Notes: generated by a model from the letters alone, not told the origin. A DNA stretch of 35,585 bases from Thermoleophilia bacterium UBA6103 (GCA_002423545.1 DIWP01000030.1:805-36389); one strand, 5' to 3'. Numbered from the stretch's first letter, positions 23,782 to 31,463 are shown. Numbers and translations: made by a program.

Positions 23782-24633
23782 GTGGCAGACGACTTCAGCC
23801 TCAAGATCATCGCCTGCGAGACGCTCAGGGACGAGATCTCCCATGTGGCGCCGGACATCGAGACAGAGTGGGTCAAGGGTGGCCTACACGACTACCCGGA
23901 CCAGCTGCGCGATGAGATCAGCAAGCGCATCGCCGAGACGCCCGGCCGGCGCACCATCCTGCTCGGCTACGGCCGCTGCTCCAACGGCACCGCCGGCCTC
24001 CAGGCCGGCCCGCACCGGCTTGTCCTGCCGGCCATCGACGACTGCATCTCGTTCCTTCTGGGGTCACGGCGCCGCTACCTCGAGGAGTTCACAGCCTATC
24101 CCGGGACGTACTACTACACGCGCGGCTGGGTCGAGGAGCTCGAAGACCCCTATCAGGAATACGAGAAGATGATCCCGCGCATCGGCGAGGAGAAGGCTCG
24201 CGAGGTGGCGTTGATGATCATGCAGAGCTACACGCGCCTGGTGCTGGTCGAGACCGGCACCTACGACATGGAGAAGTGCGAGCGGTACGTCAAGAAGGTG
24301 GCCCAGTTCTACGACCTGCCGATCGAGATGCTGCCGGGCAACATGCGCCTGTTCCACAAGCTCGTCAAGGGGCCGTGGGACGAGGAGTTCATCATCGTGG
24401 AGCCCGGCGGCGTGCTCGAAGAGAGCGTCTTCTGGCACCTGGCTGGCGACGTCGACGAGCTGCCGGAGGACCCCGACGCAGCCGGCGTGTGGGGTCCGCC
24501 GATCACCGTCGAGGCGCCGTGCGAGGTGTGCGCTGCGGGCTGTTGCTGCGGCCCGGCCTCCGACGCCGACGACATCGAGGCGGTCGCCGCCGACGGCTGC
24601 TCCTGCGGCGGCGCCGACGAAGGCTGCTGCTGA
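23782..24633 (+). CDS. DUF1638 protein with cysteine-rich tail
   Basis: A 283-aa cytoplasmic protein of the DUF1638 family, whose members are often encoded next to corrinoid methyltransferases in methanogens and anaerobic bacteria; the biochemical role is not established. The core (residues 1-230) includes KIIACETLRDEI, LLGYGRCSNGTAGLQAG, VLPAIDDCISFLLGS and PGTYYYTRGWVEE, all recognisable family blocks. Residues about 250-283 form a tail with many cysteines (CEVCAAGCCCG, then GCSCGG and GCC at the very end), suggesting metal or cluster binding. The GTG at 23782 precedes VADDFSLKIIACE; upstream in-frame sequence belongs to the divergent gene's leader. cobO lies 1.1 kb away and a corrinoid protein 11 kb away. 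Confidence 0.87.
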   Translation: MADDFSLKIIACETLRDEISHVAPDIETEWVKGGLHDYPDQLRDEISKRIAETPGRRTILLGYGRCSNGTAGLQAGPHRLVLPAIDDCISFLLGSRRRYLEEFTAYPGTYYYTRGWVEELEDPYQEYEKMIPRIGEEKAREVALMIMQSYTRLVLVETGTYDMEKCERYVKKVAQFYDLPIEMLPGNMRLFHKLVKGPWDEEFIIVEPGGVLEESVFWHLAGDVDELPEDPDAAGVWGPPITVEAPCEVCAAGCCCGPASDADDIEAVAADGCSCGGADEGCC

Positions 24634-24686
24634 TCGACGCCACGCCGGACCTGCTGGAGCCCTGAGACCGGTCTGGGCGATCTTCA

Positions 24687-25682
24687 GTGGACGAAGCGCT
24701 CCGCATCGCCGTCGTACAGGCGCATGATGCTCCGCCGGACACCGCCGCCAACCTGCGCGCCGGTCTGGCCGGCCTAGCGGCGGCGGCCGACGCCGGCGCC
24801 GGGCTCATCGTCTTCCCGGAGCTGTTCCTGGGCGGCTACTACCTCGACCACGCCATGGCGCGACGGGCGGCCGACGCGTCGGCCGCCCTCGACCGCCTGC
24901 AGGCCGCCGTCGACGAGACAGGCGCCGCCGCGGTGCTCGGCGCGGCGCTGCTCGGCGCTCGCGGCTCCGCCCGAGCCGCAGCCGGACGACCGGCGGTCCC
25001 GGCGATCGACCCGCTGGCCGCGCCGCTGCCCTCCGGCGACGTCCTGCTCAACGCGGTGGCCGTTCTGCGGCCGCATCTGGAGCCCGCCTACGCCGTCAAG
25101 GCGCACCTGTACCCCGGAGAAGACGAGTGGTTCACGCCGGGCCATGCACTCTGGACGGGGCGCATCGCCGGCTGGCCGTGCGGCATCGCCGTCTGCTACG
25201 AGCTCGGCTTTCCCGAGGTGACCCGCCTGCTGGCTCTGCGGGGGGCACGACTGATCCTGCTGCCGGCGGCCTTCGGCCGCGCCCGGGCGCGCATCTGGGA
25301 CGTCCTGACCCGCGCCCGCGCCATCGAGAACGGCTGCTACCTCGCGGCCGCCGGCCAGGCGGGGGCGGCCGGCGGGCGCCGGTTCCTCGGGTGCAGTCGC
25401 ATCGTCGATCCGTACGGCGAAGTCATCGCCGGCTGCAGCAGCGACGGCAGCGGTGCCACCGCGGATGCAGCCGACGACGAGCGAGACGCGACCGACCCGC
25501 AGTGTCCCACCGTCGGCGAGACACTGCGGGTCGGTCACCACACGGTACATCTGGCCGATCTTTCAGCCGATCGCGTCGCCGCGGCACGTCGCGGCGACGA
25601 TGGCTGGCATCGCACCCTGACCGATCGCCGGCCGCGACTCTACGACGACCTCACGCGGGAGCCGCCGTCCGAGACGCGGTAA
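24687..25682 (+). CDS. Nitrilase-family carbon-nitrogen hydrolase
   Basis: Amidohydrolase or nitrilase of 331 aa with the family's Glu-Lys-Cys triad: E45 (VFPELF), K138 (AVKAHLYPGE) and C170 (AVCYELGFPEV). The start LRIAVVQAHD is typical of the fold. Residues about 85-120 form an Ala/Pro-rich insertion, and the region after 255 is acidic and divergent (DGSGATADAADDERDATD), so the C-terminal strands are only partly recognisable. Substrate cannot be assigned; aliphatic amides and N-carbamoyl compounds are usual. It starts with GTG 53 bp after DUF1638 and may be cotranscribed with it. Confidence 0.87.
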   Translation: MDEALRIAVVQAHDAPPDTAANLRAGLAGLAAAADAGAGLIVFPELFLGGYYLDHAMARRAADASAALDRLQAAVDETGAAAVLGAALLGARGSARAAAGRPAVPAIDPLAAPLPSGDVLLNAVAVLRPHLEPAYAVKAHLYPGEDEWFTPGHALWTGRIAGWPCGIAVCYELGFPEVTRLLALRGARLILLPAAFGRARARIWDVLTRARAIENGCYLAAAGQAGAAGGRRFLGCSRIVDPYGEVIAGCSSDGSGATADAADDERDATDPQCPTVGETLRVGHHTVHLADLSADRVAAARRGDDGWHRTLTDRRPRLYDDLTREPPSETR

Positions 25683-25729
25683 GCGCGGCGGCGGCCGCAT
25701 CCGGCACGCCCCGCATCCGGTCCGGAGGA

Positions 25730-26530
25730 TCAGTCCACCCCGAGCCGGCGGAGGGCCTCGTCGGCACCCAGCCGCCGCTCCTTGCCGGCAAGCAACCGGT
25801 GCACCAGCAGCGCCACGTCGTCGTCGAAGAGCTCCGAGCAGTGCCGCGGATCGCGCGGCACTCTGCGACGCAGTCGGTCCTGCCACCGGTCGCCGCCCGG
25901 CCGCCGGTCGGGCGGCAGGGCGGGGATGCCGGTGCCGACCTCGTAGATCAACGCCGCCACGTCGCGCAGGTCCTGCCGCCGACTCGCCAGCGAGAGACGC
26001 TGCTGGGCCGGCGAGATGTACATGGTCTGCGCGACGCCGAAGTCCAGCAGGACCGGACGACCCCAGTCGCCGCCACGCGGGACCACATTGGGGGGCCTCA
26101 CGTCCCGATGCAGCACGCCGAGATCGTGCAGCTCCTTGACGCCCCACAGCAGTCCAACCAGCAGCGCCCGCAGCTCCTCTCTGGAGCGGGGCAGCGCCCC
26201 CGTGGCGATCCGCTGCCCCAGATCTCCGCCGGGTATGTATTCGCACTCCATGTACGGACAGGTACGACCAGCCAGCTCGAGGTGGCCGGCGCGATAGAGG
26301 CGCATGATGTTGGGGTGATCGACACGCTGCAGGGCGGTGAGCTCCCGCTCCCACAGGCTCTGGGGCATGCGTGGGACGAAGTGGCAGACCTTCAGCGCCA
26401 GCTCGTCGCCGCCACGGACGACGCGATAGGTCTCGCCGAACCTGCCGACCCCGAGGAACTCGTGGACCTCACAGCCGGCGAGAGCCGCGGCGACCAGCTC
26501 CGGACCGAGGACGGGCGCTTCCACATCCAT
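25730..26530 (-). CDS. Compact serine/threonine protein kinase
   Basis: A 266-aa Hanks-type kinase consisting of the catalytic domain only, with no transmembrane or PASTA segment, so presumably cytoplasmic. It has the glycine-rich loop GVGRFGETY (27-35), the ATP lysine in LALKVCH (K47), the catalytic loop HRDVRPPN (141-148) and DFG (163-165). The catalytic loop has Arg145 where most Ser/Thr kinases have Lys (HRDxKPxN). The C-terminal lobe is short. No good ribosome site precedes the ATG at 26530, which leaves the start less certain. It lies 157 bp downstream of the ammonium transporter gene on the same strand. Target unknown. Confidence 0.87.
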   Translation of the reverse strand: MDVEAPVLGPELVAAALAGCEVHEFLGVGRFGETYRVVRGGDELALKVCHFVPRMPQSLWERELTALQRVDHPNIMRLYRAGHLELAGRTCPYMECEYIPGGDLGQRIATGALPRSREELRALLVGLLWGVKELHDLGVLHRDVRPPNVVPRGGDWGRPVLLDFGVAQTMYISPAQQRLSLASRRQDLRDVAALIYEVGTGIPALPPDRRPGGDRWQDRLRRRVPRDPRHCSELFDDDVALLVHRLLAGKERRLGADEALRRLGVD

Positions 26531-26687
26531 GACCCGAAGGTAACAGGAGCCGTACCCGGCCGCCAACCCGTGGCCGCGGTGTCGAACCGGCCGCCGGCAC
26601 CGGCCGGGCCACCTGGTACCGCCCGGCATCGGGGGCGCCGACGCGACCGCACGTCCCGACCCCACCGGCGCAGGCTGCCTGCGACAG

Positions 26688-27914
26688 CTACGTGAGATCG
26701 TACGCCTGCTCGCCGTGCAGCTCCGTGTCCAGGCCCCGTTCCTCGACGCTCTCCGACACCCGCACCGGTTCGAAGCGGTCGAGAACCTTGAGGATCGCGA
26801 AGGTCACCGCGAACGAGTACGCCGTCACGATGACGACCGCGGCGAGCTGGATGCCGAAGAACGAGCCGCCGCCGGCCAGAAGCCCGTCGGCGCCGGCCGG
26901 ATTGACCGACCGCAGAGCGAAGACACCCAGCAGCACGGCACCGGTGATGCCGCCGACGCCGTGCACCGCCCAGACGTCGAGGGCGTCGTCCCACTTCTGC
27001 CGCTGCTTGAGGACGATGGCGAAGTAGCAGAGCACACCGGCCGCGACACCGAACACGAACGCCGACCAGGTGGGAACGTACCCGGCCGCCGGCGTGATGC
27101 ACACGAGGCCGCTGATGGCGCCGGTGAGCGCACCAACGAGGCTCGGCTTGCCGTGCCGCACCCAGGTCAGGCAGAGCCATGTCAGCATGGCCGCGGAACC
27201 GGCGATGTCGGTGTTGACGAACGCCTGGCTCGCGACCCCGTCGGCCGCCAATGCGCTGCCGCCGTTGAAGCCGAACCAGCCGAACCAGAGCAGTGCCGTG
27301 CCCAGCGCGACGAAAGCGACGCTGTGGGGCAGCGTGCGCTCGCCGGGCAGGAACCGCCGCCGGCCGACCACGTAGACCGAAGCCAGGGCGGCGAAGCCGG
27401 CACTGACGTGCACCACCAGTCCGCCGGCGAAGTCGATGCCGCCCCACTGGGCGATGAAGCCGCCGCCGCGCGTCCAGTGCGCCACCGGGATGTAGACCAG
27501 CAGGCTCCACAGGACCAGGAACCTGAGATAGCTGGGGAAGTTGACGCGATCGGCGAAGGCGCCGGTGATCAGCGCCGGCGTGAAGATCGCCACCATCTCC
27601 TGGAACTCGAAGTGGGCCAGCGCCGGGATGTGCGGCGCCCAGGGGCCGGGCTCTCCTCCGACGCCGCGCAGGCCGGCCCAGTCCAAGTCACCGATGAGGC
27701 CGTACACGTCACCGGAGAAGACCAGTGAATAGCCGACGCCGACCCAGATGGCGGTCACGATGCCCATCGAGATGAAGCTCTGCATCATGATCGCCAGGAA
27801 GTTCTTGCGCCGCACCAGGCCGCCGTAGAAGAACGCGATGCCCGGCGTCATCAGCGCCACGAACGCGCTGCTGATGAGCACGAAGGCGGTGGCTCCCGTG
27901 TCGATGTGCGGCAT
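26688..27914 (-). CDS. amt: Ammonium transporter (Amt family)
   Basis: Channel-like ammonium importer (408 aa, about 11 membrane helices). The start TGATAFVLISSAFVALMTPG is the family signature. The twin pore histidines are visible as H169 (GGLVVHVSAG) and H318 (DVWAVHGVGG), and the periplasmic gate region includes LWFGWFGFNGGSA. A short cytoplasmic tail ends the protein. The ATG follows GGAGGA with 7-8 nt spacing. The usual partner glnK (PII) is not adjacent; instead a protein kinase follows. Whether they work together is unknown. Confidence 0.95.
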   Translation of the reverse strand: MPHIDTGATAFVLISSAFVALMTPGIAFFYGGLVRRKNFLAIMMQSFISMGIVTAIWVGVGYSLVFSGDVYGLIGDLDWAGLRGVGGEPGPWAPHIPALAHFEFQEMVAIFTPALITGAFADRVNFPSYLRFLVLWSLLVYIPVAHWTRGGGFIAQWGGIDFAGGLVVHVSAGFAALASVYVVGRRRFLPGERTLPHSVAFVALGTALLWFGWFGFNGGSALAADGVASQAFVNTDIAGSAAMLTWLCLTWVRHGKPSLVGALTGAISGLVCITPAAGYVPTWSAFVFGVAAGVLCYFAIVLKQRQKWDDALDVWAVHGVGGITGAVLLGVFALRSVNPAGADGLLAGGGSFFGIQLAAVVIVTAYSFAVTFAILKVLDRFEPVRVSESVEERGLDTELHGEQAYDLT

Positions 27915-28075
27915 CCGGCTTTCCTCCGGGAGCCAGATACGACACGCCGGCCGCCTACCCTGCGAAGCGACGCGTCGGGCGGCCGTTCGATCGACCGTGA
28001 CGCGCTGGAGCCGGCCGGCCGGTCACCCTCCGTACGGTGGCCGGACCGTGCGGACGGCGGTCGGCAGATGCAGGC

Positions 28076-28537
28076 TCAGTCGCCGGCGACGCGGGCGTAG
28101 TTGAGCTGCATCTGGGCCAGCGTGGAGCGGTACGTCTCGATCTCCTCCGTATCGGCGACCGGCTCGACGGCGCCGATGACCGCGCGCAGCAGCTCGATGG
28201 CCAGATGAGCGTCGCCCAGGTCGCGCAGCTCGCGGGTCTCGTCGGTGAGGCCCAGCTTCTGATAGCCGACGGTGACCACCGTCAGCATCATGTCGCGGGC
28301 GATGTCGAGCAGCCGGAGCTCCTTGAGCTGCTGCTTGTACAGCTCGGCGCGCTCCTCGTCGGTAAGAGTACCGCCCCCGGCGCCGCCGGCGTCGGCGTCA
28401 CCGCTCTCCACCGGCTCGGCGTCTCGAGGCTGCTGCGGCTCCGTCGCCGGCGGCTCTTCCGACGGCCGCGCCTGTCCATCGCCCGAAGCCTGCGCCTCGT
28501 CCGACATCTCGTCACGCGTCCTCTCGTCGTCTCCCAT
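28076..28537 (-). CDS. DUF1844 protein
   Basis: A 153-aa protein. Residues 1-60 are a disordered acidic and Pro/Ala-rich segment. Residues 60-153 match DUF1844: KELRLLDIARDMMLTVVTVGYQKLGL, then LGDAHLAIELLRAVIGAVEP and the ending LAQMQLNYARV. Family members occur in actinobacteria and proteobacteria, often near infC-rpmI-rplT; function unknown. The ATG has GGAGG 6 nt upstream and overlaps the stop of the preceding ligase gene (TGATG), implying translational coupling. Confidence 0.87.
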   Translation of the reverse strand: MGDDERTRDEMSDEAQASGDGQARPSEEPPATEPQQPRDAEPVESGDADAGGAGGGTLTDEERAELYKQQLKELRLLDIARDMMLTVVTVGYQKLGLTDETRELRDLGDAHLAIELLRAVIGAVEPVADTEEIETYRSTLAQMQLNYARVAGD

Positions 28538-29730
28538 CAGACACCTCCTCCAGCCACGCATCCAGCCAGCGGCACCCGCTGTTCGTCGCGAAGCCGCTCC
28601 ACCGTACCGGCAAAGGCTTCGCGCAGCGAAGCTCCGGCGACGTGGTCCGCCACTTGTCGCTGCGCGCCGTTGCCCTCGCGCAGCAGGCGCTCGACGTTGC
28701 CGATGAAGGGCCGCACGCCGAGCCGCTCGGCGGCCGGCCACACGTACTCGAGCAACTCCCGCACGGCGTCGGTCGCCGGCAGCTCACGCCCGCGACGGAA
28801 GTCGACCAGCTTGCCGTCCAGACCGTAGCGGATCGCTCGCCACAGGTTCTCCTCGACGTAGCGGGTCTCCAGGACCGGCAGAACGCGTCCGAGGTCGTAC
28901 TCGTGCGCCAGCGTCGCCACGAGGGCGTAGGTCAGCGACTGCACCGCCAGCGTCTGCCACAGCTCTGTCTGCGCATCGCAGATGCGCACTTCGACGGTCC
29001 CGAAAGCATGATGCGGCCGCACCGACCACCAGAGCTCGGTGAAGTCGCGGATGCAGTTGGTGGTGACGAGCTGCTCGTAGAAGCGGCGGTGCTCGGCCCA
29101 CGAGCCGAACAGGTCGGGGATGCAGCAGCGGGGAAACATGCGGATGAACGTCTGGGCACGAGCCGAGTGCAGCTCCGTCCAGGTGTCTTCAACGAAGGGA
29201 GAGTTGGCCGACAGAGCGAGCAGGTGAGGGAGGTAGCCGCGCAGGGCGTCGCACAGCACGACCGCCCGGTCGACGCCGCGGATGCCCACATGCAGATGCG
29301 TGCTCCAGGTGTTGTTGCGCCAGGCGACGTACTTGAGCGTCTCTTCGACGACGCGGTAGTGCGGTGTGTCGATGATGCGCTGATCGCGCCAGCTCGAGAA
29401 CGGGTGCGTGGCGGTAGCCCCAAGGGTCACCCCGTGCAAGTGCGCCAGACGCAGCAGCGCCTCGCGTCGCTCCGCCAGCCGCATGGCGGCCTCGGCGAAC
29501 GTGGCGCAGCGCGGCGTGCGCACCTCGATCTCCGAGGCGATCAGCTCACCGGCGATGGCGGTCGCCAGATCTCCGTCGGCCGCGTCACGCAGCTCCTCGA
29601 AGCGCTGCGTGAGGATCAGCGTCTCCGGTTCCAGGAGCTGGAACTCCTCCTCCAGCCCGACGGCCAGGTCGGGGGTGGTCGCGAAGCGACCCTCCACCTC
29701 GGCGAAGTACTCCTGCAGCGCTGCGGCCAT
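28537..29730 (-). CDS. Glutamate-cysteine ligase-like carboxylate-amine ligase (YbdK family)
   Basis: GCS2-family ATP-dependent ligase of 397 aa. The N-terminal VGLEEEFQLLEPETL (24-38) is the hallmark of YbdK-type glutamate-cysteine ligases. Other family blocks are ELIASEIEVRTP, ATATHPFSSW, THLHVGIRG (metal/ATP region), LLALSANSPF and TVEVRICDAQT. Such enzymes make gamma-glutamylcysteine weakly or act on unknown amines, so the true product is uncertain. The ATG at 29730 begins MAAALQEYFAEVEGRF; in-frame sequence upstream runs into the divergent gene. A TATACT box (29792-29797) suits its promoter. It is coupled to DUF1844. Confidence 0.91.
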   Translation of the reverse strand: MAAALQEYFAEVEGRFATTPDLAVGLEEEFQLLEPETLILTQRFEELRDAADGDLATAIAGELIASEIEVRTPRCATFAEAAMRLAERREALLRLAHLHGVTLGATATHPFSSWRDQRIIDTPHYRVVEETLKYVAWRNNTWSTHLHVGIRGVDRAVVLCDALRGYLPHLLALSANSPFVEDTWTELHSARAQTFIRMFPRCCIPDLFGSWAEHRRFYEQLVTTNCIRDFTELWWSVRPHHAFGTVEVRICDAQTELWQTLAVQSLTYALVATLAHEYDLGRVLPVLETRYVEENLWRAIRYGLDGKLVDFRRGRELPATDAVRELLEYVWPAAERLGVRPFIGNVERLLREGNGAQRQVADHVAGASLREAFAGTVERLRDEQRVPLAGCVAGGGV

Positions 29731-29791
29731 GCGGCTCCCGGCGGATCGTGTACCCGAAAGGCCGCCCCAGGCATCGCGGGCGGCCACGTCC

Positions 29792-29797
29792 AGTATA
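29792..29797 (-). promoter_or_regulatory. Candidate -10 box of the YbdK-like gene
   Basis: TATACT on the minus strand, about 60 bp before the start, in the 106-bp divergent gap. The overlapping plus-strand TATACC (29794-29799) could serve the divergent gene. No convincing -35 for either. Confidence 0.3.
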
Positions 29798-29836
29798 CCC
29801 GCGCCCGGCTCGCACACCGCGCCCGGCCGTGACAAG

Positions 29837-30508
29837 ATGTCGCTCATGAGCAGTGTCATGACAGGCTTGATCGTGGCGACCTTCGTCGCAGCGGCGCTGA
29901 TCATCGTCTGGGGCGTGCTGGTCACACGGCGCGAGTCGCTGCGGCGCCTCGCGATGCTCGACGGCGTCATGGACCGCTTCCCAGACGCCCACCGCTCCAG
30001 GAGCCCGTGGCGCTACCCGCGCATCGATGCGACCCTGGACGGCAGCCCCATCCGCCTCGACCTGATCCCCGACACGATGGTCCGCAAGGACGTACCGTCG
30101 ATGTGGGGCGAGATCAGGTGGCAGCGATCACACCCCGCGGCCCTGTACGTCACGGTCGATCCCAAGGGTGCGGAGTATCTCCCCGACTGCGACATCCACC
30201 AGCGCCCGGACCTGCCCGCGCCGTCCCACTGGCCGCCGCGCACCCACGTCTGCGGCGACGCGCCGATCGCGGCCGACCTTCTGGACCGCCTCGACGATCT
30301 CGATCTGGCGGCGTTTCCGCGACTCAAGCAGCTGGCCATCACCCGCGACGACATCGCCGTCACCATCCGCTGCGCAAAGGCCACCCGCCGTCCGCGACTG
30401 CTGGTCCCCAGCAACGATTTCACGACACACGCCGTCGAGCCGGCCGTGATCGATCAGGGTGTGCGTCTGCTCGAGGACGTCGAGCAGCGCCTCGCCGGCA
30501 TCACCTGA
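29837..30508 (+). CDS. Membrane-anchored protein of unknown family, copy A
   Basis: A 223-aa protein with one N-terminal membrane helix (residues about 9-29, GLIVATFVAAALIIVWGVLV) followed by a soluble domain. I do not recognise the family. It is clearly homologous to the protein at 34115-34783 in this window. Shared blocks in the same order are (R/V)LDLIPDT, YVTVDPKGAEY, WPPRTHVCGD, LLDRL and LKQLAIT. The invariant WPPRT-x-VCGD, with its single cysteine, is the strongest motif. Three in-frame ATGs (29837, 29846, 29858) are possible starts and none has a good ribosome site. It is encoded just upstream of the structured leader and the membrane operon, on the same strand, separated by 556 bp. 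Confidence 0.78.
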   Translation: MSLMSSVMTGLIVATFVAAALIIVWGVLVTRRESLRRLAMLDGVMDRFPDAHRSRSPWRYPRIDATLDGSPIRLDLIPDTMVRKDVPSMWGEIRWQRSHPAALYVTVDPKGAEYLPDCDIHQRPDLPAPSHWPPRTHVCGDAPIAADLLDRLDDLDLAAFPRLKQLAITRDDIAVTIRCAKATRRPRLLVPSNDFTTHAVEPAVIDQGVRLLEDVEQRLAGIT

Positions 30509-30514
30509 CGTACC

Positions 30515-30530
30515 GCGCGGCACCCCGCGC
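30515..30530 (+). terminator. Candidate terminator after copy A
   Basis: GCGCGG-CACC-CCGCGC, a perfect 6-bp stem with a 4-nt loop, starts 6 bp after the stop codon. No U-tract. Confidence 0.35.
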
Positions 30531-30587
30531 CGCGACACCCTCAAAGCCACCTCTCAGCAGCTCAAGGCGCTCCAGAGACGCGCCGTT

Positions 30588-30603
30588 TCTTCTTGCGAGA
30601 AGA
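30588..30603. promoter_or_regulatory. Inverted repeat TCTTCT-N4-AGAAGA, possible operator
   Basis: A perfect 6-bp dyad in an AT-richer island (30586-30620), about 20 bp upstream of the -35 of the membrane operon promoter. The placement is suitable for an activator or repressor site. Confidence 0.35.
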
Positions 30604-30621
30604 TATTTCCTTAACACCCTC

Positions 30622-30650
30622 TTGCGCCTCAGTAGCCTGTGAGGTACATT
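30622..30650 (+). promoter_or_regulatory. Candidate promoter and operator of the membrane operon
   Basis: TTGCGC (30622-30627) and TACATT (30645-30650) are 17 bp apart. The spacer holds the inverted repeat CCTCA-N8-TGAGG, so a repressor binding there would block RNA polymerase. A further perfect dyad, ATTGC-TTC-GCAAT (30648-30660), covers the predicted start of transcription. Confidence 0.45.
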
Positions 30651-30815
30651 GCTTCGCAATATCGCGCGCCACCTGGAGACCGCGACAGGTGAGCGCCGGC
30701 GGCACACGGTGACGGTCGGCAGCGGATCCGCCGCGTCTCCCTGGAAGCATCTGCCGGTCTCACCGAACGTCGCGAGCACCGCCACTTGGCGACGCGAGAC
30801 GGGGGGAGGGGGAAC

Positions 30816-30998
30816 ATGCCAGCAGCGGCCGCACAGGTCCGTCCGCAGACGGGCTGCGCCTGCGGCGGTCGAAGCTCCGCCTGCTCCGGCGCTCTCCACT
30901 CCGTCCTCTCCGGCTCTGCGCCGTCATCCCCACCCGCGTGCGCGTCGCCGCCTGTCTTGCGGCGACGCGTGGGGGCCCGGATCCCTCGTCAGGAGTGA
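30816..30998 (+). CDS. Possible 60-residue leader ORF
   Basis: An ATG 6-7 nt after the purine run GGGGGGAGGGGG opens a frame of 60 codons within the leader. The product (starting MPAAAAQVRPQTGCACGG) has four cysteines and a Ser/Pro-rich middle with no recognisable family. Its TGA overlaps the ATG at 30998 (TGATG). The frame passes through the 11-bp hairpin, which argues against protein selection. It may be chance. Confidence 0.25.
   Translation: MPAAAAQVRPQTGCACGGRSSACSGALHSVLSGSAPSSPPACASPPVLRRRVGARIPRQE
30928..30974 (+). promoter_or_regulatory. Strong leader hairpin, possible attenuator
   Basis: CGCGTCGCCGC (30941-30951) pairs perfectly with GCGGCGACGCG (30959-30969) around the loop CTGTCTT. 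CCCCA (30928-30932) can extend the stem with TGGGG (30970-30974), leaving an 8-nt bulge. No U-tract follows; the next signal is the AGGAG at 30991. It could terminate transcription or hide or present the downstream start. Confidence 0.5.
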
Positions 30999-31003
30999 TG
31001 CCT

Positions 31004-31051
31004 ATGAAGCAGACCGCCACCGCGTCGCGTGCTTTTGTCACCAGACACTGA
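31004..31051 (+). CDS. Possible 15-residue leader peptide
   Basis: The frame MKQTATASRAFVTRH has AGGAG (30991-30995) at the ideal 8-nt spacing; a second in-phase ATG lies 6 nt upstream at 30998. It ends 13 nt before the TTG of the first membrane gene, next to that gene's ribosome site. It may be a short translated leader coupled to the operon, or chance. Confidence 0.3.
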   Translation: MKQTATASRAFVTRH

Positions 31052-31064
31052 AGGGAGGGTGGAC

Positions 31065-31463
31065 TTGAGCACACCGGATGTCGATCATGCCGTAGAAGAG
31101 GCGTTGGCCCGAGAGGCTGTGCGGGCAACGCACGACCCGCGCATCGACCAGATGTACAAGCGCGACGTCATCATCATCTACGCGTTCGTCGTCGCGCTCT
31201 GGATCGTCCTGTGGACGACCTTCTTCCTGGCCGCAAACCCGTTCATCGAGGACGAGGGGCTGCGCTGGCTCCTCATCGGACTCGGCGCCATGGCATCGAT
31301 CTTCAACGCCACCGGCATGATCCAGAACACGCGCCGGCTCAAGCATGAGGCGGTGCGTTTCTACACCCAGGACCTGTTCTGGCAGGACCAGAAGCGGCTT
31401 CTCAGGCAGGAGATGAACGCCGAGAAGCAGAGGCTGCGCGCCGGCAAGATGGGCGGCGCCTGA
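31065..31463 (+). CDS. Small two-helix membrane protein
   Basis: A 132-aa protein with an acidic N-terminus, two hydrophobic helices (about 35-57, VIIIYAFVVALWIVLWTTFFLA; and 67-84) and a basic, charged C-terminal segment (90-132) likely to be an amphipathic helix or coiled coil. No family recognised. The start is the TTG at 31065, with GGGAGG 6 nt upstream; a GTG at 31059 lies directly against the ribosome site and is less likely. First gene of a co-directional run leading to an APC permease, so probably an accessory subunit of that system (inference). Confidence 0.75.
   Translation: MSTPDVDHAVEEALAREAVRATHDPRIDQMYKRDVIIIYAFVVALWIVLWTTFFLAANPFIEDEGLRWLLIGLGAMASIFNATGMIQNTRRLKHEAVRFYTQDLFWQDQKRLLRQEMNAEKQRLRAGKMGGA

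Larger units (their letters stand above)
30651..31064 (+). ncRNA. Long structured 5' leader of the membrane operon
   Basis: From the predicted transcription start to the first gene is about 400 nt, very long for this compact genome. Base-paired elements: CACCTG/CAGGTG (30670-30675/30686-30691); GTCTC plus CGTCGC (30757-30761, 30768-30773) pairing with GCGACG plus GAGAC (30789-30794, 30796-30800); and an alternative partner for GAGACG, namely CGTCTC at 30734-30739, so two mutually exclusive folds exist. A strong hairpin follows at 30928-30974. It does not match a riboswitch class I know (I compared cobalamin, SAM, glycine, ydaO and guanidine patterns from memory). Interpretation as a regulatory RNA is inference. 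Confidence 0.4.

Noticed and set aside
25127..26695. 522-codon plus-strand frame spanning the amidohydrolase end and kinase
   Set aside because: Runs in a different frame through one real gene and antisense to another; the product is arginine/proline-rich noise.
30651..30700. Possible cobalamin riboswitch (CCTGGAGACC resembles part of the B12 box)
   Set aside because: Only a few bases match, and the rest of the B12 element consensus is absent; the match falls in a simple local hairpin.
30649..31068. 139-codon open frame through the leader
   Set aside because: No ribosome site, low-complexity Arg/Pro/Ser translation, and it spans strong hairpins; structure explains the sequence better.
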